From positions 42,418,001 to 42,482,000 of the forward strand of contig NC_092524.1 of the NCBI RefSeq assembly GCF_037038585.1: 64,000 nt of DNA, read 5' to 3'. Source of the DNA: Patagioenas fasciata (taxonomy: Eukaryota > Chordata > Aves > Columbiformes > Columbidae). The position numbers were made by a program, and so were the translations under genes. Each line of letters begins with the position of its first letter. Position 1 is the first letter of the stretch. This document shows positions 37,739-51,400 of this stretch, in pieces. Under the pieces are notes generated by a model. It did not search any database, had not been told where the DNA came from, and saw only the letters and a list, made by a program, of their open reading frames with translations.

Positions 37739-39585
37739 CCCAGCAGATTATGAACTTCTACAACTTTCCACAGTAGGTAGGAAAAACAACTGTTTTGTAC
37801 AAGAAGTCTCAAAAATGCCTGATACCACAAGCAGCAGTAAAAATCCAACTGCTATTAGAACGTCAACTAAATGAGTTCAGGACCTGACACAGACAAGTTT
37901 CGTAGTCTCTTATTGCAGGGGGTGATGAAATCAGTTAACTTTTTCTACACAAGTATTTTCACTTCATTTGCACCAGAAAACAGAGTGAAAACTCTTTTGT
38001 GACACATTGTATAACAACCAGATTGTCCCTCATTGGTCCATATGTTTGACTTTGTAATATGATTAATTCCTCACTGTTTCTGGCAAATTTTATATTTTCA
38101 AAAGCAAACACGAAAATAATTGTTGGTGAAAAGTCTTACATAAATCAGAGAAAAGTTAAGTTTTAATGTCTAATACAATTAAAACAGGACAACACTGATT
38201 ACCACATCTACAGAATTACAAAGTAAGCCCAGAGAATGGATAAAGGAAGAATATGAAAAATATATTTACATTTTATGGGTTGCTTCCATAATGTATTTCA
38301 AATGTAAACATACGTTTTTAAAGGCAGTGTTGTGATTTCTATGGAGCAAACTCCCTGTATTTCTGCAAGAACTTGCTTGATGCATTTCACAAGAGTGAGT
38401 TTCTCCTATTTCTTCCCAGCATGACATTGAAGATGAACTTCACATTGTAGGAAAGCAGTATTTACTGAGCTTGTAGCAAAAGCCAGCACAGCTTTGGGAG
38501 ATTAAAGCAGTGTGTCTAGAATGAAAGAGGCATTCGACTTCAAACAAAAGTAAATGTGTACCATGTAGCTGTCATCACCATTCCTTACTACAGCTGGAAA
38601 ATGTGGACAGTTTACAGTCATCACGTCAAGCGCCTTAGTCAACTCCACATGCTCTGTCTTTGTGCCCTGCTGTAAAGCGGTAGGATAAGGTCCCAAGCAG
38701 TGAGAACTTAAGGCATTGTCAGATATTCAGCGCTGAAGCAATAGTCTGGCACACTCAGCTATGACTGTTCGAGTGCGTATGTCCCCCAGTAAATTACCCA
38801 AAGACATTTTCTGTTCATCAAACATTTTCAGTTTTAAAAAAAACGGAATGGCACCTTAATTATTTCCAAAGGATGATGAAGATCACAACTTTCATGGCTT
38901 TCTATATCCTAGGACTGCCTGCTGTCCAAACAAAGTAGAAAGGGCTCAAGATTAGTCTCAGATATACTAAATTATTCAGATCTTCTGAAGTACAAGTAAG
39001 AATAGCTGAAATATAGCAGCACTCTTACTTAATCATTGGGCCAAGAGTCCCTAAGAAAAACTGTTATGCTTCTGCTGTTATATGTGCAGTTAAACATTGT
39101 GGACAATGCTGGTGCTTCAATGTTCTTCAATACTCTGAACTGAGTAAAGAAGCCATATGATGCTCCAAAATATGGGCATGTTCTGATTTACATGACTCTT
39201 AGCACAACCTTTCAAAATCTCATTCTTTGGTCTAGAGGAGTTTAAGTTATCTGTTTTTTCTTGTTTCTTGACACACTGGATCAGATGCAGTATTACAGCA
39301 GATTTTATAAAGGTTCATATGAATCAGCTAACTAAAAACATCTCATGAAGTGGCTTGTGAATTTGCACTCACAATTCACCCATAAAGTCTCACATACAGT
39401 AATACCAAATAAGGGATAACAGCCCTATACAGAAACAAATTCAAAGCAGCCAGGACTGTTTTTTCTTTACCACACTGTATCTCAGAAACCTTAGTCTAAT
39501 ATTTCACAGCCTTTGTTCTGGGTTGTGAAACCATGTACCATGTATTATACAATGACTATATAACATAAAAATGGCTCCATCATGT

Positions 39586-39778
39586 CAGAGAATCGCAGAA
39601 TCACAGAATGTTTGGGATTGGAAGGGGCCTCTGGAGACCATCTAGTCCAACCCACCTGCTAAAGCAGGTTCACCTAGAGTAGATTGCACAGGAATGCGTC
39701 CAGGCAGGTCTTGAATGTCTCCAGAGAAGGAGACTCCACAACCTCTCTGGGCAGCCTGTTCCAGTGCTCCTATGCAGT
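39586..39778 (-). mobile_element. CR1 LINE 3' fragment, antisense
   Basis: The left edge has the inverted CR1 tail (CAGAATCACAGAATG). It is followed by the same core as the copy at 18160, including the CACCTGCTAAAGCAGGTTCA segment. The minus strand still encodes the CR1 ORF2 end ([16 protein letters not shown]). After about 39778 the sequence no longer follows the expected CR1 pattern, so the copy is either truncated there or too diverged to trace. Like the larger copy it lies antisense to AKAP6. Confidence 0.9.
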
Positions 39779-40542
39779 TCTCCAGATGTTTTTCTTCCCT
39801 GATGTTGTCCAGTAATCCTGAGTGCATGTAGCCTTACAAAAGCCCAGCATCGTGCCTCAAGGAGTCTCATAGGTTCAACCCCACACCAGGAGGAACCGCC
39901 TGCACATTGTGTCTGTGCACATTTGCTCTAAAGCTGCTTTCTCTCTCACCTGAGGCCTCATAGTATTTTTGTTGGAAGAAGAGGAAATAATATATTGAAG
40001 TAAGATAAAATTAGGAGTGTTAATAGCACAATGACAACATATTTTTTGAAGTTGTATGTGGACAGGGTTTTGGTTTTTTTTAGCAGCTTGGTGAATTAGG
40101 CTTTCTTAGAGGGATGTGGATAAATCACAAGCAAAAAATATATGGGGCAATAGTATTACCCTCTTCCCCAAGATAGCTGTCAATTTGTAATTCACTTTCT
40201 TATTTTTTCACCTTATACTGCAGGAGAATTTTTTTTTCCCCTATACTCATAGAAATTATGTGCTTTGTCTATGATGTTTGGCTTCATAAACATAATACAG
40301 GAAATACTGCTTTCTTCCCCAATTAATTCTCATCAGTATACCTCATAAGTAATTATTGATACTGTAATATTCCTTTTTAAAAAATAAACAAAAAACAAAT
40401 TACCACAGGAAACCTTTTTAGCAGGTTTTCTGTGTGAAACCCAAATTCACTAAATATCAATAGACATGCAGTAGCCATACATTCGATGCATACATATCTA
40501 AATTATATTAAAAAAAGTTGTAGGTTTATAATCTCCTGACTA

Positions 40543-40589
<47 letters not shown>
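40543..40589 (+). repeat. (TATC)n microsatellite
   Basis: About 11-12 uninterrupted TATC units form a pure tetranucleotide repeat, likely to vary in length between individuals. Confidence 0.97.
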
Positions 40590-41880
40590 ATGTAATCTGT
40601 ATTTTTATAAATACATGGATTATATGTTCCATTTATATAGAGAATATATGTTAATTATCAGTATAAAATATAGATATGAAATGTTTATTTGTATATATTT
40701 GTAACCCTTTTGCATATTTAAGGTTAGGTGATGGCTTTAAATTTTCTATATATGTTTCTAATACATTATACCAAAAATAGCCACAGCATTTTGTGCTGAC
40801 TTCTAAGAAGGTAAAATAAATGATCAACAGGTCCAATGGTGTCCTAGGGTAGGCTCTGGCCAACTCCTCTGGCCAGTGAGAAATGCCCGTGGTTCTTCTT
40901 AAATATTGTGGGTCTTGATATTACAGGCATTGCAGCAAACATGGTTGCTATAGAATTCTAGTGATCTTGAACTTTAAATGTTAAAGTTGGCTCTATGGCA
41001 AGATGCTTTTTGAGGAAGATTGTGGTTGTATCCTTCACATCCTGTTGTTGCAGAACAACAGGTGCTGTTACAGATGTGCAGGACATACTCCAGCTGTGTC
41101 ACAGGGCAGACCATCAACACATTGTCACAGGCTGCAGGGAAGGCAATGGAGAGGTTGTAGTTTGAACAGGGATACACTGGGAGAAGGGGTCATCTGTGAA
41201 GACTTAGACAGTGATTCAGAAGAGAAGCTTAAGTTAAGGACTCTGAAATAGTCTCAGAAGAAACCTTTTATCTTTTATATCTCTCTCCACTAATTGTACA
41301 AAGAAGCTGTCAAGATCAGCCTCACTTGGCATCACCTCTCACTGACTCTTAGTTATTGTGAAAAGAAGAGGGTTTAGTACCATTGTGTCATGTTTATGCA
41401 ATATTCCAGTTTGCAACCCTGCTGTGATGCATCTAGATTTTGGCAGACATATGCTGGAGTTTGATCATCTCTGCTTTACCGACTGATTTTTCTTAGAAAT
41501 GGGAGATGATAGATACAGAATTGCCATTAGAATTTTTCAGTTGGTAACTTTCTAAAGATGATTATTCGCCTTGTTGAATGATGTATTGGAACGAACATAC
41601 ATAGTTGCTGGCCTTCATCAAGGAGGACTGTGTGTGTTCTGTGCTGGTATAAGAAGAATAATTCCCAAGATCTCTTACTTTGTTATCCTGTGTGGAGAGA
41701 TCAAATGAACATCATCAGAGGAGAGAAGTAGTTAGTCATGTGCTCCCACTTTGCTGTCTCAAAGGTTCACCTCTATTGTTTTGGATTTTCAGTAAGTGGA
41801 TGTAATTTATAGTCAGGGTTTATTTTTCACCAGCAAGTAAATAGTCAAATTCCTCATAGTGTGAACATGGAATTTTTGCT

Positions 41881-41953
41881 CTTTTTTTTTCTTTGTTTGT
41901 TTTTTCCCTCTAGGTCCCAGGAAAAAAAGGGAAAAAAAAAAAAGAAAAAAACC
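41881..41953. repeat. Pyrimidine/purine inverted repeat with acceptor-like site
   Basis: A T-rich arm ending TTTTTTCCC (to 41908) faces an A-rich arm beginning GGGAAAAAAA (from 41929). They could fold into a long, imperfect A:T hairpin. The tract TTTTTTCCCTCTAG, with AG at 41912-41913, also resembles a splice acceptor. The sequence after it is A-rich with no clear coding character, so a cryptic site is likelier than an exon. Confidence 0.5.
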
Positions 41954-42469
41954 AGCTTGCTTTCTGAAAATATCTCATTTCCGTATTGCTTCAGCTTGGG
42001 TCAAAGAAAAATACTGCCTTCAGAACTTCTACCTGATTTAACCTTCAGTTAGGGTTTTTATGTGTCTCTTTTTTTGTTAGCTATCTAGGATATGTAGGTA
42101 GGTGGGATATGTAAGGTGTTTATGCCAGAGGCTGAGACATGTAATAGTTATAATAAATAAATAAAAAGTTAAATAAATAGAGAGAGAACAAAACAAGTGA
42201 TGAAAATCCACCTCTTTTCCACCTTTGCTTCTGTGTGCAGAGCTAGGGACCTTTCTGTCCATTCCTCTTCCTAACAGTAGTAGTTAAATGCTGTGGCCAT
42301 TGTGCTGTATGAGCATTATAGTCTCTTTGTGCAGTTAGTTTCTTTCTTGCCTACTAAAAATTAGAATGAGCATGAAGATATATTTGATTCCATTTTAAAT
42401 AACATACAAGATGATTTTTTTGTAAATATAGCCAAACAATACTTATCAACCCATGAATACACAGGATAG

Positions 42470-44550
42470 AGTGGTAGATAACTCATGGTGCCCAGACGAT
42501 TAAACTAATGGGAGCAGGTTTTGTTGCAGATGAAGACTGAAGGTCCTGGCTCCCTGGGCCTACCAAAGTTCAAGAATCAGTAGAGTAAATAAAGAGCCAG
42601 CTTAAGACTAGAACTATCAAATTCTTCCATCTTATTTCCCTTAACACAGCATATGAGATCTGCTGTGACAATAGTCATAGTAGAGAGCAAGGAAAGATCT
42701 GTGACTACTCAGATAAAGCACATCTAAAAATTGTAGGACATAGATAGCAGTGACTCTGAGAACCGGGAAAACTGGAAATCCAGACAAAAATGGCTTTGCT
42801 TTGAGGCAATAGAAACAATGCTTTAGTCTCTAAAAAGAACTGATCAGAATCATACAAATAATTCTAAGTAAAGGTAAAGCTATAAAAAGGTTTCTTAACC
42901 AATACCAGAAACAGAAAAGGAGATATGGTATAGTGTCAGAAACTAGAGCACACATGTGTAACCAGAGATATAAAACATTTCTTAATTGTATCTCTTCCTC
43001 AGGATCACTTGTGAAATACACAGTTCCCATTCACAGGGCAGACTTTAGAGCAAATCCAATCTAACATATGCCCCCAAACAGTAGCTGAACTATCCAGACA
43101 AGTGCCAAACCAGAAAGAGCAGAACACACACACAGATGTAATCCAAAGAACCCATGAAGCAAGGCAGATGCAGGCTGGCTTAAAATGCAGGCATTTTAGT
43201 GCAACATATGTAGTGTAACAGGCAACATGAAATGTAGAAGGAAAAATGTTCTTGAGAAAAAGAGCCAGGAAGACAGATTGAATATTTCAGTTACCTTTGA
43301 AATGAAAATACAGTGTCTGAAACCATTGAGAATTTAAGATTTTAATGGAGAAGGAGGTATCTGTAAAGTGACTTAAGCAGATCCAAAGATTCTCAGTGTT
43401 CTGGCAATGCAGAAGGCTGCCAGGCATTCATTTGCTATATTTGCAACTGTGCTATTAGATCAATGACTAATTTGATACCAGCTGGATTGTGGAGCCAGCT
43501 GCAGTGCAACACTGATAAGGAGCAAAATTAGACTGGAGAGATGCGACCAAGCACTGCAGATGTGCAATGAAATCATTATGAGACCAGTGAATAAATACAG
43601 TCAGTCAAGAAGGAACCCAAGAAGGCATCACTTAAAGTTTACTCTAGTTGTTTTACAAGAATTCTACACACCCATGGCCACAAATCTGTACAAGCTGTGG
43701 TTTCAACTGGAGGGCAATATTCAAAGCAGTACCGGAAAGAAGCAGGAAAGTTGTTGTGATTGCTCCCTAGCATTCTATTAATAGCTAAATATAACATATT
43801 TGAAGAAGGCGAACACTTGGATGTTAAAATGAAGTTAGCACAAAACCCCACAGATCACCCTATAGTCCACAAAACCAGAATTCTGTAAGTCTAGTAAAAC
43901 TGATGGAAAAGACAATGTGGCAAAGCAGAGACCACACACTCTCAGAATGCAATTCAGAGTGGGTAAACGATCTATTACTGGTCAGAAAATCTTGGAGTAA
44001 ACTGCTTCTAAAATCATTGAACAAAATGCTGAAAGCCTATTTTTTCAAGGCAACAGTGATGTCGAAAACATGTTTTGGCATATTGATCTGAATGAACAAC
44101 ATAGCCACAGTTTTGCTGTGTATTTTGTCAGGTATCTGTAGGCTTATATGCTCCTCAGTCTGAGCTTCAAGAGGTATTCCAGTGTAACATGGGCAAGGCA
44201 CCCTTCCTCCACTGAGTAGCTGATGGCAATCTAAACATAAGGAACAGAAATGGCATAGAAGAGGCAATCCATAAGCAGCTCCTAAATGGAAACCTGGACA
44301 GGAGTATTAATCTAAATGCAGAAAATGTGAAAGAATCTGAGTCACCTGTGAGTGGCATCTGTTGGCTCTTGAAGGACTTTGCTGCTGGCCATGAGAAACC
44401 AGGAGCCCCTCAGGAAACAGGTAGAACACTTGGCAGAAGAACAGTCCAGTCTTTCATAGAGTTGAACAAGCATTTTACGATTTTTTTGCACGCTTGGCAA
44501 AGGTGTGTGGATTTTTGCCATGGTCAATACAGAGTGACTCAAAAAAGTTA
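42470..44550 (+). other. A-over-T skewed block, possible eroded retroelement
   Basis: Across roughly 2 kb the + strand has far more A than T. In the 60-base row at 43081 I count 26 A and 7 T, and in the row at 42721, 24 A and 12 T. The rest of the intron is balanced or T-rich. Retroviral and LINE sense strands are typically A-rich, so an old insertion in + orientation is possible. I find no terminal repeats and recognise no protein motif in the short frames here. The edges are approximate. Confidence 0.25.
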
Positions 44551-47500
44551 AAAGACTAAGAGAAAGTAAAAGGGTAGGTGGGGGAGTAAGATAACAGTTG
44601 TTAAATAGTAAGACTATTTCAAGGGACTGAGCTATGGTCTTCCACTTTAAAGAACTGGGGTATCCCCATTACAGAATTGCAGAGCTTTAGGAGAAAATTC
44701 TGGTGATAGAGAGGTCCTGTAGCAGATCCTCTATCACTTTTCACTGCACCATGGTAGAAATAGTGAATGAGTGTAGGGGTAAGAAAGAATGAAAATAACA
44801 TTCAGAGATCTATCAAGAACCCTCTGAAATCAGTGAAACTAGGAAATTCTCTCTAGGAAACTAGGGATTTCTCTCTTGTCCAGAAGGAACATCATATCTT
44901 GTCCCCCTCACATGCACAGTGCGCTTGTCTTCTCAGGGGAGCTACTGTACCATGAGTTACCTGGTGGGCAATATCTCATCTTTAAGAGACCACCTGCTGC
45001 CTCCAGCTACAGGCAGACCCCCACCCCACCTTTTTTTTTTAATGTCACTGCAAGTGCTGGGTGTATCTCTAGAAGTTAATGAATGGTACTGAGTTCTTCA
45101 TAAAAGCAGATTAACACAGTTAAGAACTTGGTATAGATGCAAAGCAAAGAGAATACAGTTATTTAGAGAAATATATCTTCATTTAGTTCAATTGTATGTA
45201 AGATACATATCTATATACATGTATTTTGTCTAACAGCACGAATGCTAAATAAGTGAGCTTTGCTATTCCTGGCACATCTCAAAGTTACTCAGAGTATTAA
45301 AATGTTAAACAATAAAATGTGTATGTCATGGAAAATGTTTCTGTTTGGTTCACATTAGTTAAAATTCAACTCTTCCTGTTAGAAACCAGATTAAAAGAGA
45401 GACAGAATGTTGCTGGCCAACTGCAACAGGCAACAGCGAACAGAGATGCTTATTGTGGGAGACAGGTGGGACATGTGTGAGGAGCTTTTTGTCTCTCTTT
45501 TAAAAGCCGTGTTCCCACAAGCTACTTCTTAGCTGAACAGCATGGTATTTTCTCTCTGTGGACTAACAACTTCCACAGGCAGTGCTCTTCACTGCTGTGG
45601 TAAACCAGAAGGTAGAAAACCCTGATCTGCGTGCTGAGGCATGCTCAACTGATAGCTAAAATTTCGTGCCAGAAAATGAATCTTCTACCAATTTCCCCTG
45701 TTTCCTTCCCTTCAGGCCAGTCACTAGAAATATACTACTATAATAACTTGCACATCCTTTAAAAGCTGTTATGCTTGTGGGTGCCTATATATGTTCTGAA
45801 CATCTCTTCACTGTCTGGGTAACCTCCAAATGGAGAGACCTAGAGCGATGGGAGATTTGATGACGTAGGCATGGGTTTCATTAAAATCAGCGTGAGCCAT
45901 TTGAGTCGTGCATTTGATTTATTTGTGAATTTGATGTAGAGGTCTTATGGAAAAGGGCTTTTATATTGACACAGTTTTATAAGACTAAAAATAGCAAAAA
46001 ACACCCGCCGTTTCCAGTCACATGCATATGGCTGTACTTCCTGACGCTTTCTAAATTCTTCCTTCTTGAAGCATATGGTCCCTTTCCCAGGCTCTTCAGA
46101 GACTGCTCCATCTTCGAATTGTTTTTGTAGCTGTATCTTTTAGCTTGCTGACTTAATCAGTCAGGGCCAGAATTTGCTAATGGTACATATTTGAACACCA
46201 ACAGATTCTGAGTAAATCTCAAAACCAAGCACTCTCCCATGTTCTGATCTCTAGTTGTTAGGTCACCCAATGGTGGAGGATCTTTCTGAAGTTTTGACCT
46301 TAACTCCTCTGTTCAGGCCTCTCAGCTATTTGTGAGTAGTCAGCTGTGACCTTACATTTCACATCCCCTTCTTTTATGAGTCTGAATGTATAGTGTCAAC
46401 AATAGCTTGCACTGATGCCTGTTGTCATTGCTTTGTATGGCTATAAGATATTTGGACCCAGATCTGTGAACATAGTAGTCTCAGTTCCTTTAAGTAGCAA
46501 AGCCAACCAACATATTTTTGTGTCACCGGTGTTAAAGCTTCCCAGGGAAGTTCCTGGAAAACAGTTATGGATTTTTTTGTATCTAGACTCTGTTCTGGTC
46601 TTTCCTAGGGAGCTGAGGGGTATAGTGTGATAGGCTGACCTGTTATGGAGCCTTATTTTATGAAGTGGCATGGAAAAGCTTAGGAACTTAGCTGCCGTTC
46701 ATTTTTAACACAAAAAACCGTTACTCAATCAACCTTGGTATCCTGCCTCAAGCAGTGACTGCTCCTGGAAAACCTAAGATTAGATGAAGAAACACTCTCT
46801 TATATATACTTACAGTAGTTCCAATAGGTTTTGATTGGTGGGTTTTATGCATTTCTTTCTATGGTCCCCTAATTTTTTGTTAGATTAAAATGGATAATTA
46901 GCTGATGTGACCACCAGGTGTCCTACTACACTGTGGTGTTGGCGTCTGCCCTGACTCACGTCTTGAGAAGGGTGCACAGTAATATTTATTAGAACTTCTG
47001 TTGTTAGATGGTGTTATTCCATGAGTGCAAGTGTGGCATTTGTCATCTTAACTTGGTTTTTTTTGTTGTTGTTGTACCTGTCAAATGTAAATATATTCAT
47101 ACTACTGAGACTTTTGCAGGCCTATAAAAGGTTGCAAAATTAAAAACATATATAATGTCTTTAAAGATTTTTGCATGGTTTAAATATTCAAGCCTTTTTC
47201 CTAAGTGCTTAATGGCTTTGCCAAAGGACAGTTAACTTCTGCCTCTGCCATTTCTTCTACACTTTATTAAAGAGGTAAAGAATGAAATCAATGACAATCC
47301 TTCAAACATCAGTATGAAATGCCAATCACCAATGAACTGTAAAAATTACCTTTAATAGGGTTAATGTAGTGCTAGCGTAGTTGCTTAATGTACAAAAGCT
47401 CTATGGCTTGTTCTAAAATATGTATTCATTACTTTAATTTCTTTAAACTTCAGTTTGATAGCAACATATTATATCTCTAGCATAATAGGTAATGAAATGA

Positions 47501-48462
47501 CCTAAAATATAATGATTAACTCAGATATATATTTGAAAAACGTAACCTGGTACTGTTAGGAACATGGAATATTCAACCAGGTATACTCTTATTTATTTTT
47601 AGAATTGTCACTAATTATGAAATTATTGTTATGCTAGGAAGTCCAGCCACTTAAACTAGGAATTGAAACCATTTTATGCCATTGAAGTGCAGATACTATT
47701 CACAAAGGTTTTGTCACCCTAATATTTTGGGTCACTTATTTTTCTCAATAGGAAGTATTCCTTCAAAAATCTGGAAAACACAGAATATGCAATGGGATCT
47801 TGTTGTTTCCTCCTTGTCCTTGTTTTGATTTTATTTTCTTACATTTTTCCATCTTCACTTGAGATTACTGAATTACTGACATATGCAGCATAATACAACA
47901 AGCATCTATTAACCAGGCAGACAACAGTTACAGTTGAAGATACCAATACTCATTATTTTAAACATATATCTTGTCTTAATGGATGCAGATCTTTCCAATT
48001 TGTATTTGTACTGCCAGATAGCAGTTCATAGCATGCATGGTTAGCAGGATAGGTTTTCCACAAAGCAGAACCAGGATGTCTTGAGAGAATGCCAGAAAAA
48101 CAAAAGTTCCTGCCTTCTCTAGTGTTTGCTGTAGCTGAAGTAGATGCAAAATATCCGGCATTTGCCTCATATTACTTCACTTCTGGTTTTGTGTCCTGAT
48201 ATTTCCTGCTACTACCGTCCTTTGAAGCATTTATTTCCTTTTCAGATACACGCATATCTTTCCCACTTTTGAAGATGTGCCTTTTTCATCTTTATGTAGA
48301 ATTCAGGTATTAAAATAGCAATAATTTACCAGTCTCTAAATCTACTGACATTGCAAATATTATGTAGATTTGAATATCGATGCTATATCACCAGTTTATC
48401 AGTTTGCATAGAGCACAGAGATTAGCATTTCAGCAAGGCAACATAAGTCAACAAAAACTAGT

Positions 48463-48490
48463 GTTTTGTTTGTTTGTTTGTTTGTTTTTT
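48463..48490 (+). repeat. (GTTT)n simple repeat
   Basis: Five GTTT units ending in a T run and CCC. Confidence 0.9.
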
Positions 48491-51400
48491 CCCTAAAATC
48501 CATTTCTACATTTTCATTGCAGTACCTTTACAGAATTTTTTTAATTACTGAAAGACAGGTTCTATTAATATACAGACATTATGCTGTGTGGTGGTTTCAG
48601 AGAAGCTCATTACAAAATACTAAACAGAAAGGGCAGATTTCCTGGTCTGTCAAGATCACTTCACATTCAAATCCACAATTTCCAAAGTGAATCTAGAGCA
48701 GTCAGTGGTATGCACTAGAAAATACTCTCCTTGTGGGTGAAATTCTCATGGCTATCATCCACTTGATCTGCTACTGTGGTCTTTTTCTCCTGCTCCCCAT
48801 CATCCTTTCCAGCATGAATAGAAGCAGAAAAAAAATCTTTAAGTGAACCCCAAGAGCCTAACAAGTAAAAGCCAAAATGTGAGTAGAAGCAATAATGTCC
48901 ATAAGCACAAATTATTTTTCATTTGTATCAAGGCCAAGTCATTGAAAATTGGCTTTCTGACAGCTCTAGAAAGAATCAAGCTTCAGGAATGTCTGAAGTA
49001 TGTATATTTGAGTTTACCAGCCTCTGCAAAAATTATTCAGCTTCTCTGTGTTTTCATTCTATAAATTGTAATCCCAGGAACACCAAACAGATTTAACCCA
49101 AGATCGGTGCGAGTCATCTGGTTTCGTGTTTGATTCCTGTAGTAATGTCATGCTTTCGCAGACAAGCTATTGGCAAAGGTATAAGAAGATAAAACATCTG
49201 GAAGTTAAAATTAAGCAAATTCAAACTGGAAACATGCTATACAGTTTCTAAAAGTGAAGGAGGCTGGTTATTTATCTTCTTACCAAGGAATGCTATGAAT
49301 TTTCCATCATTTGCATCTTTAAATCAGCGCTGGATGCAATACCAAAAGATCTTCTCTAAGCCAGAAAGCTGAGAGCTTAATGCAGGAAGAGAAGTTAAGA
49401 CCGTGGCACATTTTATACAAACAGTGAGGTTAGATTATGACAATTTCTTGAACTTCAGATCTGTGAATCAGACCAAGTTTTGTCAGAGAATATTTTGGCA
49501 GAATGCCATTAGAGATGAGAAGATGCTTTTGACTTTCATCATGCCAGCAAATAACAGAGTTCACATATAGCAGTAACAGCAGCACAAACCCTTGAAAACA
49601 GACACCTGAAATCAGGAAAGTATAAAGAAACAGAGGAAAATTCCTTTTGTTTCTGTCTCGCTAGTTGAACAGTAGACAAAATTAGTTCAGTGTCACTTCA
49701 TTCATGTATTCTTTTAAAGGTAGCTATTAGTGTTGGTGCCTATATGTCTTGTAGAAATCAAGATTTATTGAGTTTAGAGCTGAGGTGTTTTCTACGGTGA
49801 CTAAAATGTATCATAAGTTCAGTTTGTTTTTTTTTTTTTCAGTCTAGTCTGAAGCAAACAGTGTTAAGTAATTCTGAGCTCAGACAATATATTAATATTC
49901 TGTTGGACAGAATGCTGAAGCAGATCTCAAAAGTCTTGTGTTCCCACATCAGAGGTCTTCCCTGACAACAGACATGGTGTCCGTCTGTGTCTCAGTTTTC
50001 CATTTTCAATTGAGAAAAATATTTGTCTGCTTCACAGGACTGTCTCAAGACTGCAGCTCTTTGGAGCACAGGAATGGCAAGCTTGAGCCTGCCTGTGAAC
50101 TATTGCATTAGGGATACCCTTGCTGGTGGCCCTTTGGGAAGAGGCTAAGTATCTCTCCTAGGCACAGCAGCTGTTGGAGTTATGGAGGGACTGGCTTTCA
50201 GCATCTCCTGGATTGCTGAGTTTCTAACATTTCTGAACAGAACTGAAGTTGATAGTAGCATCTCACTCCATCACATCACAGAATAACACAGTGAGTATTT
50301 CTGTTCCTGGCAGTTCATGGTCACACTTCACATACTTCTTGGAAGTTGCAAGGCTCTTAAGGAGAAAAACCAGTATCACGTGCAGGTATCCAGAAAGAGG
50401 ATTTATTTGTCTTTTTAGTTTTTCTTTTTTTCTTGTTATATGTGTGATAGAGATGCTCTCATTTTTATTGCTTAGGTTTTGTCTATCTTAAATTATTTAC
50501 AATATTAAAATATTATTACATTCAGCAACTCTATTTTCAGAAATTAACTCAGTCTAATTTTCTAAGACTCCAGAGGTTAAAAAACATATATATATATAAT
50601 GTATGACCTGTGTTAATTTTTAGAAAAAATGGCCACACTGATATAGTCCTTTAAATATCATTCGGCAAATACAGTGGTGTTGTTGCGAGTTCGAGAATTG
50701 AAATACATCTTGGAAGAAGTTTTTCTACCTTCAAGGTAGTCTGGCTCTTGCTGAAGAGGCTGCTTGGGCATAGCATTATGCTGTTTGAATCACCAGTGAG
50801 TAAAAGAGAAAGTGTCTGTGTTAAATACCTGTAGGTCCATCAGGGTATTATCAGTCTCAGATATTCTGAAGAAGGTGGGCTGTTAGTTCTTGCTGTTCAG
50901 TCATCTTTACACACTCAGTTTGTTTCAGGGACTATTGAACTTCCTATCAATATGGCAAAAAATGATCACTGCTGTAGAATTTGCTATGAACGCTGTTAAT
51001 ACACTAAAAATGAAATATTTTCTTCCATGTTAAAATAATTCAATGACATTTGTGAGGTGTACAACTTCTTGCCAACTCTTCTAATTTTAAACATTATCTG
51101 TTTGAGGAAAACATATGTTAGAAATTTTTAATTCAGTGATAGGAAAGGCACTAATGAAATATGCATGTATGAATTTTGTATTGCAGAAGTTTCCTCTTTC
51201 TTGAAATGTGATTAAAAGCCAAACATCTGGATTGTGTTTAAAAACCTTGAATTTCCAGTTTTCAGAGAGATTCAATCTATTTTGACACTGTACACTTAGC
51301 CTTAACATTTTCAGCATGCTGTTAACATTACTTGCTATTGTAAAAAATAAGTTCAAGTTTAAACAAAGTTGGACTTACTTCTCTTAATGCTAAAAATGTT

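Noticed and set aside
39860..39900. GGTTCAACCCC resembling a tRNA T-arm box B
   Set aside because: No matching box A at the right distance and no cloverleaf; it follows a CR1 fragment.
43560..44551. Series of 62-74 codon + strand frames
   Set aside because: No recognisable domain and not mutually in frame. The A-rich, T-poor composition lowers stop frequency and explains them.
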